The notes beneath the pieces were generated by a model, which searched no databases, had not been told where the DNA came from, and worked only from the letters and a program-made list of their open reading frames with translations. The position numbers and the translations under genes were made by a program. Positions 40,388 to 45,154 of a stretch of DNA of 45,154 bases are shown here, piece by piece. The first letter of the stretch is position 1. Every line of letters begins with the position of its first letter. The DNA is from Nonomuraea cypriaca. GTDB lineage: Bacteria > Actinomycetota > Actinomycetes > Streptosporangiales > Streptosporangiaceae. Location of the stretch: the NCBI RefSeq assembly GCF_015645445.1, contig NZ_JADOGI010000068.1:1-45154 (forward strand). The letters run 5' to 3'.

Positions 40388-40763
40388 CGAAGTGGGCGTT
40401 GCCGTTGCGCAGGTAGAGCAGGATCACTCCGGCGGCGCCGACGCACACGCCGAGCAGGCCGAACAGGGCGAATTGCTGATCGGCCGGGGAAAACGCGCCG
40501 GACAACGCGCTGACGACGAGCGGCGCGACGAAGAGCAATCCGACCACGGTGGTGATCGTCACACCGATCCTGCTGCCCTGCCGCCCCCTGCCCGACCGCG
40601 CCGCGAACCACAGGTGGAGCAGCAGGTACAGGCCGGCGAACGTGGCGTCGTAGAAGTGCGTGATGGTCAGCGCCAGGGGGACGACGGCGACGCATAACAG
40701 CACGACGGCCAGGGTGATCTCCCTTGGCCGGGTTTTGCCTCGGTCATCGGAAATCCCAGTCAC
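40380..40763 (-). CDS. Small membrane protein of unknown function
   Basis: About 127 residues from GTG 40763 (TTGGAGAG nearby); a longer Cys/Gly-rich start at 40802 looks unlikely. Four hydrophobic segments: ITLAVVLLCVAVVPLALTI, ATFAGLYLLLHLWFAA, GVTITTVVGLLFVAPLVVSAL and FGLLGVCVGAAGVILLYL. No family recognised. It lies downstream of the mycosin gene, 58 bases away, and is read in the same direction. Confidence 0.7.
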   Translation of the reverse strand: MTGISDDRGKTRPREITLAVVLLCVAVVPLALTITHFYDATFAGLYLLLHLWFAARSGRGRQGSRIGVTITTVVGLLFVAPLVVSALSGAFSPADQQFALFGLLGVCVGAAGVILLYLRNGNAHFVK

Positions 40764-40821
40764 GATCTCTCCAAGGCCGCAGGATCCGCCACAACCGTAC
40801 AATCCCCGTGACGCACTGTCA

Positions 40822-41991
40822 TCAGGCGCGTCGCCGCCGGATCAGGAGGAACGCCCCGGCAAAGCACAGCAACCCGACCCCGACCCCCACACCCCCTGCG
40901 ATCATGTACGTCCGCGAGATCGGCGGATGGGTGATCGGGGAGTCCACGGGCCCCTTCCCGAAGTACTCACCCCCCTTGTACGGCACCGCCTCGATCCGCG
41001 CCCCCTTGGCGACGCCCGCCGCCCGCACCGCCGCGTCCGCGTTGACCAGCCCGTGCCCGAGGAAGACGGTGTAGCCGTCCTCGGGCTTCGTGGCGGTGCG
41101 GACGAGGATGTCGCGTACCTGCCGCGGGCTGAGATCGGGATTGCGTGACAGCATCAGCGCGACCGCCCCCGCGGCCAGCGCGCATGCCGGCGAGGTGCCG
41201 TGGACCGCCTCGTAGCCGCCGGTGTTGAGCGCGCTGCGGATGTCGACGCCCGGCGCGGAGATCGAGGTGTACGTGTGCACCTGTGAGAACCCCGCGCGCT
41301 GCCCGCCCGGCGCCATCGCGGCCACGCCGATCACCCCGGCGTAGGCGGCCGGGTACGACACCACGTTGTTGGCCTCGGTGTCGAGGCGGCTCGTGGACCC
41401 GCCGTTGCCCGAGGAGGCGAGCAGGATGACGCCCTTGCCGAGCGCGTGGTCCACCGCCGCGGCGACGTCCTCCTCGTACGGCTGGAAGGCGCCCCACTCG
41501 TCGGTGCCCAGCGACATCGAGATGATCTCGGCGCCCTGGCCGACCGCGTACCGGATGCCCTTGGCCAGCGCCCGCTGCGACTCCAGGTACGCGTCGTCAG
41601 CCGTGCCGGTCTCGGTCCAGTTCTTCAGTGCCTGCTCGTACCGTTCGCGTGCCGGGTCCTCCTCGTCCCAGATGACTCGTACGGACAGGACGCGGGCCTT
41701 CGGGGCGACGGACAGCACGTTGGAGGCCATCGCGGTGCCGTGCGCGCCCCAGTACGACTGCCCCGGCCGGGCGCCACCGCCGATGAGGTCGGGACCCGTG
41801 CTCACCCGCCCCTTGAACTCCGGATGTTCGGCCACCACGCCGGTGTCGAGCACCGCGACCGTGATGTTCTCGCCCTGGCTCACCCGGTGGGCCTCGGGCA
41901 CGTCCATGACGTCGAGCTCCCAGCGGACCGGCGCCGCCGCCGGGAGGAGCAGGGGGACGGCCAGCAGGGCCGCGGTGGCCTCGCGGATCAC
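40822..41991 (-). CDS. mycP: Mycosin, type VII secretion-associated subtilisin-like protease
   Basis: 389 residues from GTG 41991, overlapping the upstream gene by four bases (GTGA). A signal peptide (ATAALLAVPLLLPAAAP) precedes the S8 domain with Asp in VAVLDTGVVAEHP, His in GAHGTAMASNV, oxyanion Asn in ASSGNGG and Ser in HGTSPACALAAG. A C-terminal anchor helix (TYMIAGGVGVGVGLLCFAGAFLL) ends in RRRRA. Mycosins process or stabilise ESX secretion complexes on the extracytoplasmic side. No EccC/EccD-type or WXG100 genes lie in this window. Confidence 0.9.
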   Translation of the reverse strand: MIREATAALLAVPLLLPAAAPVRWELDVMDVPEAHRVSQGENITVAVLDTGVVAEHPEFKGRVSTGPDLIGGGARPGQSYWGAHGTAMASNVLSVAPKARVLSVRVIWDEEDPARERYEQALKNWTETGTADDAYLESQRALAKGIRYAVGQGAEIISMSLGTDEWGAFQPYEEDVAAAVDHALGKGVILLASSGNGGSTSRLDTEANNVVSYPAAYAGVIGVAAMAPGGQRAGFSQVHTYTSISAPGVDIRSALNTGGYEAVHGTSPACALAAGAVALMLSRNPDLSPRQVRDILVRTATKPEDGYTVFLGHGLVNADAAVRAAGVAKGARIEAVPYKGGEYFGKGPVDSPITHPPISRTYMIAGGVGVGVGLLCFAGAFLLIRRRRA

Positions 41992-42797
41992 TCGCGCACC
42001 TTCTCGATCTCGGCGGCCAGGTGAGCGGCGGTGCTCTTGGCCATCCCCTTGGCCGTCTCGCCCCACGGCGACCGGTCAGCGCGCTGGTCGGTGACGCTGC
42101 GCCCCCAGGGTTCGGGGAGCCTGCCCGCCAGCCGGCCGTCGGCCGGTCCCGAGGTGACGGCGACGAACAGCGTGGCGGACGGATGCCACACCGAGTGGCC
42201 GCCGCTGCCCGCCCGCGCGTTGTCCCTCCACCTGGCGCCGCTCACGGGCAGCGCGCGGATGCCGAAGTCGCGTTCCTCCTGCTGGGCGTCCTGGAGGATG
42301 ACGTCCAGGTCGTCGTCGGCGTCGGGCGCGCCGAACGCGACGATGACGACCGTCGCGGCGGTTCCTCCGGTGTCGTCGACGTACGTGGCGCGGATCGCCG
42401 CCTGGCAGCCGCGTTCGCGCGCCTCCCTGGCGAGCCCCCCGGTCAGCGCCTCGCCGCAGGACGTGTCCGAGGAGACGGCGGCCCGCGTCCAGCCCCGGTC
42501 GCCGCTCTGCCCGGGGTGGTCGGGGTCGCGCAGGCCGATCGTCGCGGGGAAGATGGTCTCCACCGGGAGGTTGCGCCACAGGTTCCTGACGAACTCCTTG
42601 TTGGTGATCTCCTGGTTGGCGTTGGAGATCGCCTGGGCGATGAGCCCGCCGCCCACGAGCGTGCTCAGCAGCCCGAACCCGGCCACCAGCACCCCGGCCA
42701 CGACACGCCCCGCCCCCCGCCTGAGCGGCTGAGCCGGCGGGTATCCGGGCGGTGGTCGCCGGTATCCGGGTGCCTGTCCACTTGGCGGGTACCCCAT
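41988..42797 (-). CDS. Membrane protein translationally coupled to the mycosin
   Basis: 269 residues from ATG 42797. The cytoplasmic N-terminus is Pro/Gly/Tyr-rich (GYRRPPPGYPPAQP). One helix follows (VVAGVLVAGFGLLSTLVGGGLIAQAI). About 200 extracytoplasmic residues include Cys in SDTSCGEAL and RERGCQAAI and an alpha/beta pattern (AATVVIVAFGAPDADDDLDVILQDAQQEE). No known family recognised. Coupling to mycP suggests a shared type VII-related role. Confidence 0.75.
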   Translation of the reverse strand: MGYPPSGQAPGYRRPPPGYPPAQPLRRGAGRVVAGVLVAGFGLLSTLVGGGLIAQAISNANQEITNKEFVRNLWRNLPVETIFPATIGLRDPDHPGQSGDRGWTRAAVSSDTSCGEALTGGLAREARERGCQAAIRATYVDDTGGTAATVVIVAFGAPDADDDLDVILQDAQQEERDFGIRALPVSGARWRDNARAGSGGHSVWHPSATLFVAVTSGPADGRLAGRLPEPWGRSVTDQRADRSPWGETAKGMAKSTAAHLAAEIEKVRE

Positions 42798-42897
42798 CGA
42801 GGCTCCTGTCGTACGGCTTCGCGATGAGGGCAGACGGCACTTTCGGAACGCGGCGTCCCCCGATCCCGCGACGTAGATTTCTGCACTTTAGCCACAT

Positions 42898-42914
42898 CCG
42901 GCACAAAGTGCCGG
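42898..42914 (-). terminator. Short perfect hairpin after the large membrane protein gene
   Basis: CCGGCAC-AAA-GTGCCGG (7-bp stem) lies 33 bases past the stop of the 42947-44359 gene on the minus strand, and before the next minus-strand start at 42797. Confidence 0.45.
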
Positions 42915-42946
42915 GATCATCCGGAAATCCGGCAGACCGGGGTGAA

Positions 42947-44359
42947 CTACGACGCCCGCCGAGGCTTGACCACACCCAGCAACGGCACCAGCAGCACCCC
43001 GATGAAAATCGGTGCGGCCATGTACCTGAAGTCCTGCGCCGAGATGTTGACCAGCACCGCGAGCTGCACCCCGGCGACGACGGCCGCCACCCCGACCACG
43101 TACCGGTTACGCAGCACCCAGGCCGCCACCCCCACCACCAGGTACGACACGTACGACCACAGCGCCCCCCGCCACAACACCCAGTCGTACGCGGGCGCCA
43201 GCGCCGCCGTGAGCCACGAGTCGGCCACCTGGTTCAGCGCCTGCGACAGCGGCCGCGAAGAGAACACCCACCGCCCGGAAAAGTCCGGCACCTTCTCCGG
43301 CCCCACATAACCGTCGGCCGTCGGCTGCCGCGACAACCGGTACGTCATCCCGCCCGTAGCCCCCTCGTCCTGCACCGGCCGCCACGCGATCGCCCCCCGG
43401 CACAGCCGCGTCCCGACGATCGTGCTCGGCTCAGAGACCAGCAGCCGCCGCCACAACCCCAGCAGCTCGGCGGCGTGCGCGTCGGCCTGCCGCCAGCTGA
43501 AGTCGCCGCGCCAGATCAGCGGGTTGACCGTGTAGCAGGTGCCGCCCTCCCGCCACCGCGACAGCGGCGCCACCGACGTCATGAGCGCCCTGTCCCGCTC
43601 ACCGAACAGCTCGGGCCGGTCCCTGAAGGCCACCGCGATGTCGCCGAAGGCCGTGTGGTAGACGTACGTGCTGCTCGGCGGCGTGATGCCGAACGGCGGG
43701 AGCACCAGGTTCGTCAGCACCAGCGGCAGCGCGGCGGCGAAGGCGCCGACGAGCAGCAGGCGTACCCGCATGGTCGTGACGATCACCAGCAGCGCGGCGA
43801 CGGTGATCGCCACGACGAGGAAGCCGTTCGCCCTGAACAACCCGAGCACCGTCAGGAGCGCCCCGAGGCCGGCCAGCGCGGGCACGGTGACGGCCCGCCG
43901 GGCCGCCATCCGCGCGCAGACCCCCGCGATCGCGATCGCGCAGATCGTGAACGGCACGTCCTTCCACAACGTCACCGAGAACGCGCCCACCGGCGGCGCG
44001 AGCGGCATCAGCACCACGACGGCGGTGGTGGGCAACCGCGGCGCGCCCAGCGCCCTGATCGACCACGCGAGGTACGTCAGCGCCGCCGCCATGGCCGTGG
44101 TCTGCGCGAACGAGACCGCGCCCAGGTCACCGGTCCCGGTGAAGCTCAGCCACAGCAGCGCGTCGTAGAGCACCGAGTGATCGCTCACCCACGGCCCGGC
44201 GACGGTGTGGCTGAGGTAGAGGACCGAGTCGCGGCTGAAGAGGCCGGGGTAGAAGGCCGCCCACCAGCAGCCGAGCACCGTCTGAACGCTCAGGAAGGTG
44301 ACGAGCGCGTCCCACGGCCTGCGCCTGCCCACGGTCGTGGCAGCGAGGTCGCTCCCCAT
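42947..44359 (-). CDS. Large polytopic membrane protein, glycosyltransferase-C-like
   Basis: 470 residues from ATG 44359. About ten membrane helices. The N-terminal loop FYPGLFSRDSVLYLSHTVAG, with an Asp after the first helix, and FSVTLWKDVPFT resemble DUF6020/GT-C-type integral enzymes that use lipid-linked sugars. A 140-residue extracytoplasmic region (residues about 240-400) lies before the last helices. Substrate unknown. It follows a polysaccharide deacetylase gene after 30 bases, suggesting cell-envelope glycan work. Confidence 0.75.
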   Translation of the reverse strand: MGSDLAATTVGRRRPWDALVTFLSVQTVLGCWWAAFYPGLFSRDSVLYLSHTVAGPWVSDHSVLYDALLWLSFTGTGDLGAVSFAQTTAMAAALTYLAWSIRALGAPRLPTTAVVVLMPLAPPVGAFSVTLWKDVPFTICAIAIAGVCARMAARRAVTVPALAGLGALLTVLGLFRANGFLVVAITVAALLVIVTTMRVRLLLVGAFAAALPLVLTNLVLPPFGITPPSSTYVYHTAFGDIAVAFRDRPELFGERDRALMTSVAPLSRWREGGTCYTVNPLIWRGDFSWRQADAHAAELLGLWRRLLVSEPSTIVGTRLCRGAIAWRPVQDEGATGGMTYRLSRQPTADGYVGPEKVPDFSGRWVFSSRPLSQALNQVADSWLTAALAPAYDWVLWRGALWSYVSYLVVGVAAWVLRNRYVVGVAAVVAGVQLAVLVNISAQDFRYMAAPIFIGVLLVPLLGVVKPRRAS

Positions 44360-44365
44360 GATTCC

Positions 44366-44385
44366 TCTCCCGAACTGCCGGGAGA
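44366..44385 (-). promoter_or_regulatory. Hairpin covering the ribosome-binding site of the membrane protein gene
   Basis: TCTCCCG-AACTGC-CGGGAGA is a perfect 7-bp stem in the 30-bp gap between the deacetylase stop (44390) and the next start (44359). On the mRNA, the 3' arm is CGGGAGA, which overlaps the likely Shine-Dalgarno GGGAGAGG. Confidence 0.45.
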
Positions 44386-44389
44386 CTGC

Positions 44390-45118
44390 CTAGAAGTAGC
44401 TCACCCCGGACTTCGGCCCCTTGCCGCGGAGCAGCGTCGGCACCGTGACAAGGTGGTAGCCGCGTTTCTTGAGCTCTTTGACGATCGCGGGCATCGCCTT
44501 CACGGTCTGCGGGACCACGTCGTGCATCAGGATGACGCCGTCGCGCTGGGCCAGCCTGAGCGCGTCCGCCTTGATCTTCTTGACGTCACGCGTCTTCCAG
44601 TCGAGCGTCGTGCCCGTCCACAGCACCTCACCGAGATCCAGCTGGTCGGCCTGCGATAACACCCGCTCGTCGGTCTGCCCGTAAGGCGGCCGGTACATCG
44701 TCGGCCGCTTGCCGATGGTCTTCTCGATCACTTCCTGCGTCAGTTCGAGCTCGTCGATGATCTCGTGGTTGTTGTGCGCAGGGAGTGAGGCATGGGAGTA
44801 GGTGTGGTTGCCGATCGCGTGCCCGGCGGCGAGGATCTGTCTCGCCACCCAGGGACGCTCCTCGACCCGCTTGCCGACCAGGAAGAACGTGGCCTTGGCC
44901 CCCGCCTTCTTGAGCGTTTTCAGCAGGGCCGGCGTGCCGGCCCCTGGACCGTCGTCGAATGTCAGTGCCAGGCACTTCACCCGGGAGCAGTCGATCGCCG
45001 CCTGGGCGGGCATGGCGGCCGACGTCGGGGATAACAGGGCCAGTGAGGCCGCGAGCAAGGCGTGAAACACCACAGAGAACAGCCTAGAGCCAACATCGCC
45101 CGCCGCACACACCCGCAC
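44390..45118 (-). CDS. Secreted polysaccharide deacetylase (NodB homology)
   Basis: 242 residues from GTG 45118; other in-frame GTG codons to 45070 leave the start uncertain. A signal peptide (FHALLAASLALLSPTSA) precedes the CE4 domain. Motifs: TFDDGPGAGT (MT1), NHTYSHASL (His/His zinc ligands, MT2), YRPPYGQTD (MT3), LDWKTRD (MT4) and VILMHDVV (MT5). It removes acetyl groups from peptidoglycan or chitin-type sugars outside the cell. The downstream large membrane protein is probably co-transcribed. The first 36 bases after 45118 hold no visible feature. Confidence 0.9.
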   Translation of the reverse strand: MRVCAAGDVGSRLFSVVFHALLAASLALLSPTSAAMPAQAAIDCSRVKCLALTFDDGPGAGTPALLKTLKKAGAKATFFLVGKRVEERPWVARQILAAGHAIGNHTYSHASLPAHNNHEIIDELELTQEVIEKTIGKRPTMYRPPYGQTDERVLSQADQLDLGEVLWTGTTLDWKTRDVKKIKADALRLAQRDGVILMHDVVPQTVKAMPAIVKELKKRGYHLVTVPTLLRGKGPKSGVSYF

Positions 45119-45154
45119 GGATCATCTCCGAACGCACCGGCTGGACGCACCCCC

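Noticed and set aside
42752..44659. 635-codon plus-strand frame
   Set aside because: It is antisense to three supported minus-strand genes and translates as Arg/His/Gln/Pro-rich low complexity.
40822..45118. A complete type VII secretion locus
   Set aside because: Only a mycosin and one coupled membrane protein are seen; no FtsK/SpoIIIE-type ATPase or WXG100 protein.
1..45154. tRNA, rRNA or known riboswitch genes
   Set aside because: No cloverleaf with a GTTCRA-type T-arm, rRNA core sequence or conserved riboswitch motif was recognised on reading either strand.

Overview
The window is high-G+C DNA with GTG/TTG starts, TetR/XRE/ECF regulators, TAT and lipoprotein export signals, a mycosin and DUF397 proteins. 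This points to a filamentous actinomycete. A Streptosporangiaceae genus such as Nonomuraea is my best guess, by inference from gene style rather than from any marker. No rRNA, tRNA or CRISPR array was found.

Left part (1-12.9 kb) is mostly conventional. It holds a membrane Ser/Thr kinase with an extracellular propeller-like domain followed by a beta-propeller lipoprotein (minus strand), and a solo TnpB element inserted just upstream of the kinase. Next come a Cds1-like PLP enzyme that has lost its PLP lysine and gained a low-complexity insert, a GNAT, a DUF885 hydrolase, an SDR, a membrane protein, guaA and a methyltransferase.

Middle part (12.9-27.4 kb) is a patchwork of working genes and debris. 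Working genes include an AAA/DUF4143 ATPase behind a six-unit 23-bp repeat array, a TetR/SDR divergent pair, a secreted serine hydrolase, a membrane-anchored molybdopterin oxidoreductase, a GlxA-type regulator facing an epimerase, an ABC ATPase/TetR operon and a TAT sulfatase. Debris includes a DUF998 fragment, two GNAT fragments, a regulator/NmrA pair that both lack their 5' ends, and a shortened ABC permease.

The most distinctive structure lies at 27,557-32,995. Two nearly identical ~250-bp inverted copies of an IS4-type transposase 3' end, with ends facing outward, enclose about 4.9 kb and are bounded by a perfect 11-bp direct repeat. This is the signature of a composite transposon insertion. 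The cargo is an ECF sigma factor translationally coupled to a transmembrane propeller-like partner, a secreted inhibitor-I36-like protein, and a two-gene unit of a three-helix membrane protein with an orphan solute-binding lipoprotein. The insertion split the sulfatase/TrmH intergenic region, and the IS end may now supply the -35 box for the TrmH-type methyltransferase gene.

Right part (33-45 kb): after the TrmH gene comes a DUF397-DUF397-XRE operon divergent from a small protein/HATPase operon. Then follow a short GntR regulator with a strong operator candidate and a tiny RBS-led ORF, a secreted metzincin-like protease operon, a small HTH protein, an EstB-like serine hydrolase, a mycosin pair, a large membrane protein and a polysaccharide deacetylase.
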